From NCBI RefSeq assembly GCF_003046585.1, contig NZ_QAAE01000004.1:186001-250000 (forward strand): a DNA stretch of 64,000 bases, given 5' to 3'. Shown piece after piece: positions 28,567-37,895 of the stretch. Source of the DNA: Nitrosomonas aestuarii (lineage in GTDB: Bacteria > Pseudomonadota > Gammaproteobacteria > Burkholderiales > Nitrosomonadaceae). The notes beneath the pieces are model-generated. The model saw only the letters and a list, made by a program, of their open reading frames with translations. It did no database searches and was not told the origin of the DNA. Each line of letters begins with the position of its first letter. Position 1 is the stretch's first letter. The position numbers and the translations under genes are program-made.

Positions 28567-29769
28567 TCATGATATTAATTTATAAAATAGACGCAAAGTC
28601 CAAGCCCCAAAGCGCTTACTCACACAAAAACAATAATCTAAAAGATTACCTGCGTATTTAATCAAGGATACCTTGTAAACTTGCTTGCGCTTCTCTGTCT
28701 TTCTCTTATTCCGCCACATAACATAGCCAGTAAAAAACAAGACGGTCATAAAAAAACCGGCAATTGCTTGTAAAATACGGGTAGGCAGTCCACCTGCCAC
28801 ACCCACATGTACTGGATACAGTAGGTTATAGATGCGCGTCCCCAAAGGAGCTGTTAACGCATTCTCGAACAACAGCATTTCGCCTATATATTGATCGAAA
28901 AAAATAAAGCTCCTGCCGTTGGGGTGAAGCTCTGCTGAATTTTTTTTCCGAACAATCCAGGAAGATTGCGGCGTTTGTGGAAAACTTATCCAGGTTGTTT
29001 GAACAGGCAACAGGCGATCAGCCTGTTGTAATAAATCATCAACTGAAGGTAATCTGTTCGTCTTCCTAGACGGATCGGATAAAGGTGACGCCAGCCTTGG
29101 CGGGCTAACTGTCAGAAAATTAAACAACTCGGCAGTCGTTTTATTAAAGACCAGGCAAACGCCCGTTATGGCAATGATCAATAGAAAAAATACCGTATAG
29201 ATCCCGAGTGCGCGATGCATATCAAAAATCACCTTTTTCCAGGAACTCGACCAGTTCACACCGAAACCTTGAGAGACTCTGCCGCTTGGTGGATACCACA
29301 AGTAAAGACCGGTAACTCCCATACAAATCAACAACAATCCACCAACGCCAAGAATAATTTTTCCACGTTCTCCAAATAGAAGCTGTGTGTGCATAAGCGT
29401 TACCCAGCCCATGAATGTATCTTTTTGTTGGTGTGCACCGATTAACTCACCACTGTAAGTATCTGCATAAACAAACAAATCATGCGCATTATTCATTTTC
29501 AACAGATAGGTCTGCTCGGGCATACGCGGCATGCGGAGAGAAAAGATGCTGTCCTGCGGGTATGCGCGTTTGACCGCATCCAATATAGTTTGCACGGGAA
29601 CCCGCTCGACACCTGCTTCCGTTGTCATTAATTCTGGATATATGAATGTCTCGATTTCCTCCCGGAACACAATCAAACTACCAGTCAGCGAAACGATAAC
29701 CAGAAAAAAACCAGCCACCAAACCAGTGTAAAGATGCAAATTAAAAACGATTCGACGCACTTTCAACAT
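28567..29769 (-). CDS. PepSY-associated transmembrane protein (iron-uptake associated)
   Basis: A 400-residue inner-membrane protein of the PepSY_TM family. It has about four membrane helices, the first starting RRIVFNLHLYTGLVAGFFLV, then LILGVGGLLLICMGVTGLYLWYP-type segments, and periplasmic PepSY regions between. RRIxFxLHLxTG is the family signature. Relatives (PiuB/FoxB-like) sit in siderophore loci and are linked to periplasmic reduction or release of iron. It follows the SbnG-like gene by 50 bases and is probably the last gene of the siderophore operon. No ABC importer is encoded nearby, which would fit a periplasmic iron-release role; that is inference. Confidence 0.82.
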   Translation of the reverse strand: MLKVRRIVFNLHLYTGLVAGFFLVIVSLTGSLIVFREEIETFIYPELMTTEAGVERVPVQTILDAVKRAYPQDSIFSLRMPRMPEQTYLLKMNNAHDLFVYADTYSGELIGAHQQKDTFMGWVTLMHTQLLFGERGKIILGVGGLLLICMGVTGLYLWYPPSGRVSQGFGVNWSSSWKKVIFDMHRALGIYTVFFLLIIAITGVCLVFNKTTAELFNFLTVSPPRLASPLSDPSRKTNRLPSVDDLLQQADRLLPVQTTWISFPQTPQSSWIVRKKNSAELHPNGRSFIFFDQYIGEMLLFENALTAPLGTRIYNLLYPVHVGVAGGLPTRILQAIAGFFMTVLFFTGYVMWRNKRKTEKRKQVYKVSLIKYAGNLLDYCFCVSKRFGAWTLRLFYKLIS

Positions 29770-29819
29770 AGAAGACGTTTTGATGCGATATTCCGTCCAA
29801 CAGTTATTTTCTTTAAAAA

Positions 29820-30590
29820 TTAATCTAATTGCTTAAATCCTGCCAGATGCGCTTTGATCGCACGGCATCCCACTCCCCTGTCATCTCCCAGCAAATACGC
29901 CTGAATACAATATTTCTGTTCAATTTCGGACCGACTGGAGGCGCGGGGAACAGCACAAAATGGAATGCTTCTGTTAAGGCATGTTAAAGCGATTTTATCG
30001 ATGGCATGTTGCACGTGCGGATGCAGCGGCTGTCCTGGCACGCCATAGGACTGGGACAGATCGATCGCGCCCTCGAGCACCATATCGATGCCAGGGACAG
30101 ACAAGATGTCATCCAGATTCTCAACACCCTCCTTATCTTCGATCATGACAACCACCATAATCTCCGAATTGGCGCGTTCGAAATAGGTAAGCAAATCAAT
30201 TGTTCCAAAACCCGTTGTGCGCCCTCCGCTGATCCCGCGTTTCCCTGCCGGATAATAACGGGCTGCTGCAACGGCTTGCTCAGCTTCTGCACGACTCTGC
30301 ACATGCGGCACAACAATACCTTGTGCACCACAATCCAAAGCTCGCAAGATAGTTCCTGGATTCGCATCAGGTACGCGCACCAGCGGCGTAATTCCGGCGC
30401 ACTCGGCTGCCCGTATCATGTTTTCAATGGTTTCTGGATTAACACAAATATGTTCCATATCCAGAATAACGAAATCATAGCCAGCGTAGCCTATCATCTC
30501 GACCAACAGTGGCGACGGGATCGAATTCAGCAATCCAAATACAGTTTTTTTATTACCCAGTTCACGTTTAAGTTGATTGATTTGTAACAT
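29820..30590 (-). CDS. HpcH/HpaI aldolase family protein, SbnG-like citrate synthase
   Basis: A 256-residue TIM-barrel class II aldolase of the HpcH/HpaI family. It has FVILDMEHICVNPE near the N-terminus, the metal-binding glutamate in VVVMIEDKEGVENLD, and MVLEGAIDLSQSYGVPG. In staphyloferrin B loci the homologous SbnG condenses oxaloacetate and acetyl-CoA to citrate for the siderophore. Its position seven bases after the PLP decarboxylase of a citrate-type siderophore operon makes the same job likely here. GGAG precedes the ATG. A catabolic aldolase function cannot be excluded from sequence alone. Confidence 0.8.
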   Translation of the reverse strand: MLQINQLKRELGNKKTVFGLLNSIPSPLLVEMIGYAGYDFVILDMEHICVNPETIENMIRAAECAGITPLVRVPDANPGTILRALDCGAQGIVVPHVQSRAEAEQAVAAARYYPAGKRGISGGRTTGFGTIDLLTYFERANSEIMVVVMIEDKEGVENLDDILSVPGIDMVLEGAIDLSQSYGVPGQPLHPHVQHAIDKIALTCLNRSIPFCAVPRASSRSEIEQKYCIQAYLLGDDRGVGCRAIKAHLAGFKQLD

Positions 30591-30597
30591 ATTCTGA

Positions 30598-31806
30598 TTA
30601 CTCCACAGGCAAGTACCATTTCATCGGGTATGGATGTCGCAAAAAATCATGGTGGGAAATATTCCAGGCATATGCACCTGCATAAGGAAATACCAGCAAA
30701 TCTCCACAGCATACCGATTTAACTGGGGCATCGAATGCCAACAAATCTTTCGGTGTACATAATTGACCCACAATACTTACCTTTTCATTTGAAATTTTTG
30801 GCCGCGTATAGGTATGGGACCATGCATGGACTGGTAACACATGGAATGGGTGGCTATGGCCCTGTGCATAGGGCGTACGGAAATGATGCGTACCACCTCT
30901 GCCGATCAGAAAATTCTTGCCATAACTGTGCTTGATATCGATGACCTGCATCACATAGTAGCCGCATGCCGCAGTAATATAACGTCCCAATTCAAATCGA
31001 ATATCAACCCCGGATAACACATCATTGTCTAACAATGTTGCCAATCCGGTGCTGAAAGTCTCCCAGTCAAATTGCTGCTCAGGCTGCCGGTAATTGATGC
31101 CGATACCACCACCAACATTGACATGATCAATGTTCAAATCATATTCGTCGCACCATTGGCGCACCTGTAACTGATAGGTTTCCAGTAATTTCAAATGAGC
31201 TTGGGCATTTAACTGGTGTGATAGCAAATGAAAATGAAAACCACGCAATTGAATTTCAGGATGAACCCGCAACCAACTCAGACATTCTTTTAACTGCTGG
31301 ATATGAATTCCAAACGGCGTGGGTTTCCCGCCCATAATCAAGCTGGATTTCACCAGATTGTCAACCGGCAAGTTGACGCGCAACAGTATCGCCGCCACCT
31401 GGCCAACCCGCTGTGCAATCTCGGCCAGTCGCTGTAATTCGTTAAAACTTTCGATATGCAAACACTCAACGTTATATTCAATCGCGCTACTGAGTTCCCG
31501 ATCTAGCTTGCCTGGTCCGCTAAAGACTACCGGAATATCGGCAAAATGTTCACGCACCCAGTCCAGTTCGCCGCCAGACGAAACCTCAAAGCCATTTACC
31601 AGTGGCGCCAATGTCTTTAAAACAGGCAAATCGGAGTTTGCTTTTATTGCATAGAACAACTTGCAATTATCCGGCAATGTATTAACAAGTCCGATCACAT
31701 GTTGGCGTAAGGCTTTCAAGTCATATACATAGGCACATATTGGCTCATCGGCTTTGTCTTCTGCATCTCGAATACTTGCAAAAACCTCCGACAATCTCAA
31801 CTTCAC
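30598..31806 (-). CDS. PLP-dependent decarboxylase, PvsE/SbnH-like (siderophore)
   Basis: A 402-residue fold type III PLP decarboxylase of the DapDC/LysA/ornithine family. The PLP lysine is K55 in FYAIKANSD. HVNVGGGIGINYR is the glycine-rich phosphate-binding loop, and FELGRYITAACGYYV and SVCCGDLLVFPYAGAYAW are family motifs. In vibrioferrin loci PvsE makes the ethanolamine unit by decarboxylating a serine-derived group; in staphyloferrin B SbnH acts on a citryl intermediate. The GTG at 31806 is chosen: it overlaps the upstream stop (GTGA) and has GGAGG at good spacing, whereas an in-frame TTG at 31812 abuts that site. Confidence 0.85.
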   Translation of the reverse strand: MKLRLSEVFASIRDAEDKADEPICAYVYDLKALRQHVIGLVNTLPDNCKLFYAIKANSDLPVLKTLAPLVNGFEVSSGGELDWVREHFADIPVVFSGPGKLDRELSSAIEYNVECLHIESFNELQRLAEIAQRVGQVAAILLRVNLPVDNLVKSSLIMGGKPTPFGIHIQQLKECLSWLRVHPEIQLRGFHFHLLSHQLNAQAHLKLLETYQLQVRQWCDEYDLNIDHVNVGGGIGINYRQPEQQFDWETFSTGLATLLDNDVLSGVDIRFELGRYITAACGYYVMQVIDIKHSYGKNFLIGRGGTHHFRTPYAQGHSHPFHVLPVHAWSHTYTRPKISNEKVSIVGQLCTPKDLLAFDAPVKSVCCGDLLVFPYAGAYAWNISHHDFLRHPYPMKWYLPVE

Positions 31807-33638
31807 ACGCAACCCTCCATTAAAGAGCCTAATGGATTATTGACCGGCAAGTAGTCAAACGCACGATCTGGTCGCTTAAAAAAACGGTTGATCAAATTAG
31901 CTTTGCCTGGAAATGGTTCACCACTCAGTAATGCATTGACGCGGCGTGCTGAGACGCTGTCGCCGTAATGTCTTTGATAAGCATACAAATGATGACGCAC
32001 CACCGACCATAAACGATTCTGCATTGCCGGCTTTCCTGTACTGAGTTGGTTGATTGCTTCACATAAATTATTGACAAACAGGCAATAGCAGACCCGTTTC
32101 CATCCCTGATCACCGCTGTACCAAAGTGCTTCACGTGCACGTGAGCTGATGGTCTCCAGTTGCTTTTCGTCATAACGTTCTTGCACCAGCTTGACACCCT
32201 CAAAATCCCGTAAAAAGATCTGTCTCGGTTCTCCCTCAATCAGTCCAATCAGTACATTTTGCAAGTGCGGCTCAAAGATGATGCCATGTGCAAAATAACA
32301 ATAAAGGACCGGATACATGATTTCAGCAACATAGCTTGAGAACCATTGCTCAGCCGCTGCCTCAAAGGACATATCGTTCCGTTGTCTCATATCCGTGAGC
32401 AATTCATGAAGACGGGCTTCACCATAGACATGGTTACCGAATAAAGCACCTGCTAACAGCGGTGTTACACCGGGTAACGCGACTTGATTAAAATTCTGTC
32501 GCAGAATCATACCAAACCCTTCAGTCACTTCCTTATCCTGCTGAGAATTACCTGATTCCAAGTCTATTGAAATAAATGCCGGCTCCTCAAGTATCTGGAT
32601 ATTCGGAAATTCTCGCCTCAAACCGGGCATCAAGGTACGCATGACCTCAGTTATTTTTACGGCACCCTCAAGTTCATAAACTGCGTTCTTGCGCACGCAG
32701 TTGGTAATCCGAATATTCAAGGAACATTTATAAAAATATGGGTTTTCAGGGTTAAACAACGTTCGGATCGACGAAGTAGGATAATAATGCTCGCCTTGTT
32801 GTCCCACATTACGAATATAACCATCCCGGATAGCCGTTTTAACACTGGGATGAGTGAGCAGATAACGCGCCTGCCATGGATGAGTTGGGATCAGAGCAAA
32901 CTCATCGTTTCGAATAATACTGTCAGGTGCCTGTGCCGCAATTATCTCATCACATGTTTCAGAAATCACTGACCTTTGCATTATAAATTCCCGCCGCACT
33001 GCAAAATAATGTAACGGAAAGCTCGCACCCATTTCCGGGGAATATCGCCGCATATCTTTATCGGTTACGCCCTGGCGACTTTTGGGCGCAGGATGAAAGG
33101 GATGCCCATAAACCAGCGACTGCTCGGATTCAATGAATGCCAGCAAGGATTGCTGCGAAAAAGATCGTGGATTGAATGTGCTCAATATGGCGGCTGTCAC
33201 GGCAACGCTGTCATGTATCTGTTGCATCAATTCTTTGTTTAAAGGTACGCTATATTTCAATGACAGCTCATTTAACAAAAACCCCACAAGCATCTGCCAA
33301 TCCAACACGATCCAGGGTTTTCCGAAAGACTTATGATAAAATGGAGATTGATAGCGAAAGTTGCCAGTAGTCGAAGCGCCACTGACCACCGTTAACAGGC
33401 GATTCCCGGTAAATGGCAGGTAAATATGTAGAATACGGCCACCGCTACGTTGTAAAGCCAAACGTACAGACGCCGGATTATCATTCTGACTGAACAAAGG
33501 CCCTACGTTTAAATGTCCATCTGGACCTGCCACCTCACGACAGTAACAATTTAACAGCGTTTCCATGGTGCGTCGGCCTGCTTCTTGTTGCGCTATCACA
33601 TCAGAATCGATAACTTCTGCCAAGTTATTTAAGTGCAT
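31803..33638 (-). CDS. IucA/IucC-family NIS siderophore synthetase, PvsD-like
   Basis: A 611-residue NRPS-independent siderophore synthetase, which joins a carboxylic acid (citrate or 2-oxoglutarate units) to an amine or alcohol using ATP. The IucA_IucC domain includes LIPTHPWQARYLL, SSIRTLFNPENPYFYKCSLNIR and VRKNAVYELEGAVKI. The FhuF-like C-terminal part includes HGIIFEPHLQNVLIGL and IFLRDFEGVKL. Second of two NIS enzymes in the cluster. It follows the exporter gene by 21 bases and overlaps the decarboxylase gene. By gene order it corresponds to pvsD. Confidence 0.9.
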   Translation of the reverse strand: MHLNNLAEVIDSDVIAQQEAGRRTMETLLNCYCREVAGPDGHLNVGPLFSQNDNPASVRLALQRSGGRILHIYLPFTGNRLLTVVSGASTTGNFRYQSPFYHKSFGKPWIVLDWQMLVGFLLNELSLKYSVPLNKELMQQIHDSVAVTAAILSTFNPRSFSQQSLLAFIESEQSLVYGHPFHPAPKSRQGVTDKDMRRYSPEMGASFPLHYFAVRREFIMQRSVISETCDEIIAAQAPDSIIRNDEFALIPTHPWQARYLLTHPSVKTAIRDGYIRNVGQQGEHYYPTSSIRTLFNPENPYFYKCSLNIRITNCVRKNAVYELEGAVKITEVMRTLMPGLRREFPNIQILEEPAFISIDLESGNSQQDKEVTEGFGMILRQNFNQVALPGVTPLLAGALFGNHVYGEARLHELLTDMRQRNDMSFEAAAEQWFSSYVAEIMYPVLYCYFAHGIIFEPHLQNVLIGLIEGEPRQIFLRDFEGVKLVQERYDEKQLETISSRAREALWYSGDQGWKRVCYCLFVNNLCEAINQLSTGKPAMQNRLWSVVRHHLYAYQRHYGDSVSARRVNALLSGEPFPGKANLINRFFKRPDRAFDYLPVNNPLGSLMEGCV

Positions 33639-33659
33639 GACTTCTCCTATTAATTATTA

Positions 33660-34832
33660 CTATGAATCACTTAGCCGCTCCCGGCATAATGTCAATCCAG
33701 CCAGATGACAACCGGCAATAAACATAATCAAAGCACCGATAAAGAAAGGCGCCTTCATATCAATAGCCTGTACAGCAACACCCGCTACTAAACCGGCAGC
33801 AACTGCTCCCCACTTAGAATTGCTTTCGAACCATCCGAACGTACGTCCGGCATTGTCACAGCGCACAATGCCTACAATCAAAACATGCAAACCGATAAAC
33901 CCCAACGTCATACTGAATCCCATTAAGATACGCCAGGCCATTACCGAAAATAATGAAGGAAACAACGCTTGACCGAACAGGGATAAAGCAAACAGAAAAT
34001 AGGAGACAGACAGCATGCGCACCGGCTCGTATTGCCATCGATTTCGACTTAACGGAATTGCAATCAATAAATAAACAAGGTGTGGGAGTCCGAACAATAA
34101 ACCAGCTACTGCTGGCATATCTGATTCAGTACTCATCTGAATAAAAGGTACAAAATAAGGAAAAGTAATGACAGTAGCAAAAATGAATGCAAACTGCAGC
34201 AGGTATAATTCTGTCGGCGTTACTTCGGGCGCTTTGCTTTTACTCTGTAAGGTCGGAACCGATTCCGGTTGCACAGAATAATTCGGCAGCAAGACAATAC
34301 AAACAGCGGCAATTAGCGGCAACAAAGCCAGATAACGGTATAACTCCAGCGGGGAATCAATCATAATGAACAGACCCAACCCAACTGGCGCAATAACGAG
34401 TGCCGCACGGGCAGACCACTGCATTAATGTCAGGCTGTTGGCAAGCAGCGCGCCATTGACTACTGTTGCCAAATAAGCGTTAGATGCGGCAAAAGTTCCA
34501 CCAAGCAGTCCCTGTAAGGACAATGCAACAAAAAACACCCAAGTGTTAGGAGCAAATCCTGCCAGCAAAAAGCTGCCCGCCAGCCCGATCTGAGCACGTA
34601 GCAACAGCGGTTTTTTACCATACCTGTCCGCCAGCTTCCCCCACCAGGGACTGCTTATTGCTGCAAAAAATGTCGGCACGACGTAAAACCAGCCAGCCAG
34701 ATAAACTTCTTCACTGTGTAATGATTTATCCAGTATCAATGCAAAATAAGGTGGCATACCAAGTGCCGCAAAGGCCGCGACAAAGTGGCAAATCATAATT
34801 GTAGTAACAATATGACGCTGATTTTTATTCAT
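33660..34832 (-). CDS. MFS transporter, probable siderophore exporter, PvsC-like
   Basis: A 390-residue major facilitator with 12 predicted helices. The conserved loop 2-3 motif is visible as WWGKLADRYGKKPLL, the drug/siderophore exporter form. The start overlaps the upstream NIS synthetase stop by four bases (ATGA). In vibrioferrin (PvsC) and staphyloferrin B (SbnD) clusters the MFS protein between the synthetase genes exports the finished siderophore, and the same role is inferred here. Confidence 0.87.
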   Translation of the reverse strand: MNKNQRHIVTTIMICHFVAAFAALGMPPYFALILDKSLHSEEVYLAGWFYVVPTFFAAISSPWWGKLADRYGKKPLLLRAQIGLAGSFLLAGFAPNTWVFFVALSLQGLLGGTFAASNAYLATVVNGALLANSLTLMQWSARAALVIAPVGLGLFIMIDSPLELYRYLALLPLIAAVCIVLLPNYSVQPESVPTLQSKSKAPEVTPTELYLLQFAFIFATVITFPYFVPFIQMSTESDMPAVAGLLFGLPHLVYLLIAIPLSRNRWQYEPVRMLSVSYFLFALSLFGQALFPSLFSVMAWRILMGFSMTLGFIGLHVLIVGIVRCDNAGRTFGWFESNSKWGAVAAGLVAGVAVQAIDMKAPFFIGALIMFIAGCHLAGLTLCRERLSDS

Positions 34833-36676
34833 ATCACCCTCAAAAAATTGGGTGAGCTCATACCATAAAATTTGTTAACATCATTTGCACCTGTCTCGTT
34901 TTTCTCCGCCAGCGTAGCCGCGGTCAGCAAGTATTTTATATAGAGTCGATCATTCTTCAGCAGCAGTTGACGGGCGAATGAAACATCTTCACCTTCCGCC
35001 ATCAATTCTTTCAGCACAACATCAATTCGCCGCCTGACCTGAGAATACAAAGTATTGACGGACAAACCAAGAATAGGTCCGATACCCTCTACCAGCACGG
35101 CAATATTGAGCTGCAAGGTAATGGTCGCAAACATCTGCCCAAGCGGCAATGTGTCAGAAACAATAATGCGCCGATCCTGCAGGTTGGCCACATGCGTTGC
35201 CAAATATGGCCAACGCATGGTCAGATAGTCAAAATGAATACGCGCCGCATCGTTGTCTTTCAAGAGCAAACGCAAGCGTGGACTTTCCTGACTCAAGACA
35301 ACAACCGAATTCTGCTGATTCGACTCCAGCGCAATCCCATAGCGTAGCCAGAGTAATAAATGGAAACGCAGTGTAAGTTCAAGGTAATCATTCCAGAATA
35401 ATTCCAGATTCCCGTCATAATATTTCTCTGCTGCCTCCTCAATCACCGTTTTGCCGGCAGGTGTTTTCGCCAGTAGCGCGGCCACCGGAATAAGCGTGCT
35501 GTTACTCAGGCTTTCGACTGGATAACGACGGAGGATATAACCCAAAAACATCTGATGATCCGCGTGTCCGCCACAATCTTCCTCAGTCAGCACCAGACGG
35601 TTAGCAACCGACGGCTCACTGGCTGCAATACCGGAAAGTAAAGACTGGATGCAATGTCCATCATGAATCGTACTCGGCTTAATGGTACGAATGTTTTTTG
35701 CACCCAGAGTGCGGATAGTCAACGGCAATTTTAGATGCCATTCCGGCATATCAAGCAGTATTACCGTGCGTACAGATAAAGTAGGCGCGACCGTAAGATA
35801 AGGCTTAGGCGCTCGAATGACGTTAGGTATTGCAGCCGCACTTAGTAGATCTTCAAGTTGATATTCCCACACGAATGGATGGACCGGAATAAGGTCGTGC
35901 GTATCTGCCAGCGCAGCAGGCAAGCCGATGGTATCAAATGAAGGCCATAATTGTGGCAAAACTTGTTTGTTAAATTCGCTTGGATAAAAAAATGCGTTTG
36001 GTACTGCCAGCCAATGGATCAGAAACTTATTCTGGAATTCCGGGCTGTAAGCAGCAAGCGATTTAAAATCAAACCCTGGTTTGGCACGTGCAGTCGGATA
36101 AAAGGGATGATCAAGAAATGCGCCAAGCCGATCGTAGTGTATCAGACGGGATGCCCAACTCGGCAACTCAGCGCCCGTTACTTTACCATTCAGTGCGTTG
36201 TATTCATTAAACCAGCGCTCACGCTCATTTTCGCAGATCTGTCGATGTTCCACAGCTAGTTTACATTCTTCTGCAAATACTTTAAAAGCTGACACAGCAG
36301 CCGGACCCAAGCCTTGAGAAAAGCACGCAATAAGGTCATCCAGCGTATACATCTCCTCAACTTTATTATCTTTCTGCCATAACAATGGCAATCCGACTCC
36401 ACGCCAACGTTGCATAAACGTGGTTTGAGCTACTGGAATCCATATATTTCCATCACCGAAATGACTGATTTTGAGCCACTGATGATATCCTTTCAGGTGC
36501 ATGCCCCACTTTGTCGACAGCGCATCACCCGGCATTACTTCCGCCTGATCAATACAGTCCCGAACATTTTCACGCAACAAAGTATCCACCACACGTTGAT
36601 AAATATACTGCGCATGATCGGCGTGCTCATGCATCACAGGAAATTCATTTGTCTCGCCATACATGATTGCCTTCAT
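34829..36676 (-). CDS. IucA/IucC-family NIS siderophore synthetase, PvsB-like
   Basis: A 615-residue NIS synthetase. Visible motifs are LIPVHPFVWEYQLEDLL, LTVAPTLSVRTVILLDMP, TIRTLGAKNIRTIKPSTI and the C-terminal LRYGIALESNQQNSVVVL. The ATG at 36676 is chosen because it overlaps the pvsA-like stop (ATGA) and has GGGAA upstream; an in-frame start 51 bases earlier lies deeper inside that gene. By order it corresponds to vibrioferrin pvsB. The two NIS enzymes differ enough in motifs to act on different condensations. Confidence 0.9.
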   Translation of the reverse strand: MKAIMYGETNEFPVMHEHADHAQYIYQRVVDTLLRENVRDCIDQAEVMPGDALSTKWGMHLKGYHQWLKISHFGDGNIWIPVAQTTFMQRWRGVGLPLLWQKDNKVEEMYTLDDLIACFSQGLGPAAVSAFKVFAEECKLAVEHRQICENERERWFNEYNALNGKVTGAELPSWASRLIHYDRLGAFLDHPFYPTARAKPGFDFKSLAAYSPEFQNKFLIHWLAVPNAFFYPSEFNKQVLPQLWPSFDTIGLPAALADTHDLIPVHPFVWEYQLEDLLSAAAIPNVIRAPKPYLTVAPTLSVRTVILLDMPEWHLKLPLTIRTLGAKNIRTIKPSTIHDGHCIQSLLSGIAASEPSVANRLVLTEEDCGGHADHQMFLGYILRRYPVESLSNSTLIPVAALLAKTPAGKTVIEEAAEKYYDGNLELFWNDYLELTLRFHLLLWLRYGIALESNQQNSVVVLSQESPRLRLLLKDNDAARIHFDYLTMRWPYLATHVANLQDRRIIVSDTLPLGQMFATITLQLNIAVLVEGIGPILGLSVNTLYSQVRRRIDVVLKELMAEGEDVSFARQLLLKNDRLYIKYLLTAATLAEKNETGANDVNKFYGMSSPNFLRVI

Positions 36677-37881
36677 GAGTCGATTTCCCATACCAATTGC
36701 TCGCCGATACGGCTCATTTCCTGACACAAGTACTGAGCATCTAAGCCCGTACCGCGTAAAACACCGAGATAGTCCTTATTAGAGTTTGTCAAATTGATCA
36801 TATCTCCAATCGCACGCAGTGGTTTGAAGGTGATCTGAATATCTTCGACTTGTTGAAAAAATGGCTCAGGCGCATAAAGAAGGCGGCCACCAGAACTTGC
36901 GGTAAAATAACGAATCAAAGCCGCACCTGGTGAAAAATTCATATGTGGAAGCGACTCCCCAAGATAAAGCCTCAGAACAAGTTCAAATAATGGAATATCA
37001 AGCGCATCCTGCAGCATAAATTCGCGATAATCACCGATATTGCGATAATTAATCTCAATTAAACGGGGGCCTGCACCTGTCATGACGAATTCTGTGTGAC
37101 AAGCGCCAAAACCAATACCGAAGTTGCGAATAATGTTTAACACCTCGGTTTCCTGTTCCACAGTGAGTCCAGTCCCCCAGCTTGCTTCCAGTTCGATAAA
37201 ATGAGGCGGTGGTGACAATTTCACCTGAAAACCACCCAGCACATGAAGCCTTTCATTATCACCAAGCGTTTCCAGCGTATAAAGCGGGCCCTCAATGTAC
37301 TCCTCAATGAGCAATGATTGGCCCGGATGAATATTCCAGGCCGCAGCACATTGCGTCTTGAGTTCAGTCCGGTAATAAATGAGACTCACTTGTTGACTGG
37401 CAACGCCTTCGCATGGCTTGGTAATGCATGGAAACGGAATACTGTCCAAAATTTGCTCAAGTTCCGTCTTATTGGATACCACTGCGTACCAAAGTCCATC
37501 AATCCCTCGGCGCTGTAGTTCGGCGCGCATTTCCGCTTTATGTTTAGCGCGATATGTAACATGCCAGTTTTTGCAAGGTAAACCGAAATAATCTGCAGCA
37601 ATCGCGGTACTTGTCTGCAAGTGATCACTGTTAGAAAAAATAGCTGCTGGTTTCTGGGGGCGGCGTGTAACCGCTTCGATTACAGCAAGCGGATTGAACA
37701 CGTCACAGCTAAAAATTGCTGCAGGGTAAGCTGATAACGTGGATTGACTGAAATATTCTCGATGCGCTTCTGCGTTATCGGTCAGCAGCACTACAGACAA
37801 TCCAAGGCGTTGCGCTGCCGGTATAAATCCGGTATTAACGGAATCAGTTATTACATGAGTTAAAATAATTATCTCTCGCAT
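36673..37881 (-). CDS. ATP-grasp domain protein, PvsA-like (siderophore assembly)
   Basis: A 402-residue ATP-grasp ligase. An N-terminal Rossmann-like part (IIILTHVITDSVNTGFIPAA) precedes the ATP-grasp fold with ITKPCEGVASQQVSL, LLIEEYIEGPLYTLE and the metal-binding ending RLIEINYRNIGDYREFM. In vibrioferrin loci PvsA is an ATP-grasp enzyme proposed to make an amide linkage in the alanine/2-oxoglutarate half. No ATP-grasp enzyme is part of the classic staphyloferrin B cluster, so this gene tips the call toward a vibrioferrin-type product. A strong AAAAGGAG site precedes the ATG, 14 bases after the receptor gene. Confidence 0.87.
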   Translation of the reverse strand: MREIIILTHVITDSVNTGFIPAAQRLGLSVVLLTDNAEAHREYFSQSTLSAYPAAIFSCDVFNPLAVIEAVTRRPQKPAAIFSNSDHLQTSTAIAADYFGLPCKNWHVTYRAKHKAEMRAELQRRGIDGLWYAVVSNKTELEQILDSIPFPCITKPCEGVASQQVSLIYYRTELKTQCAAAWNIHPGQSLLIEEYIEGPLYTLETLGDNERLHVLGGFQVKLSPPPHFIELEASWGTGLTVEQETEVLNIIRNFGIGFGACHTEFVMTGAGPRLIEINYRNIGDYREFMLQDALDIPLFELVLRLYLGESLPHMNFSPGAALIRYFTASSGGRLLYAPEPFFQQVEDIQITFKPLRAIGDMINLTNSNKDYLGVLRGTGLDAQYLCQEMSRIGEQLVWEIDS

Positions 37882-37895
37882 GACAACTGCTCCTT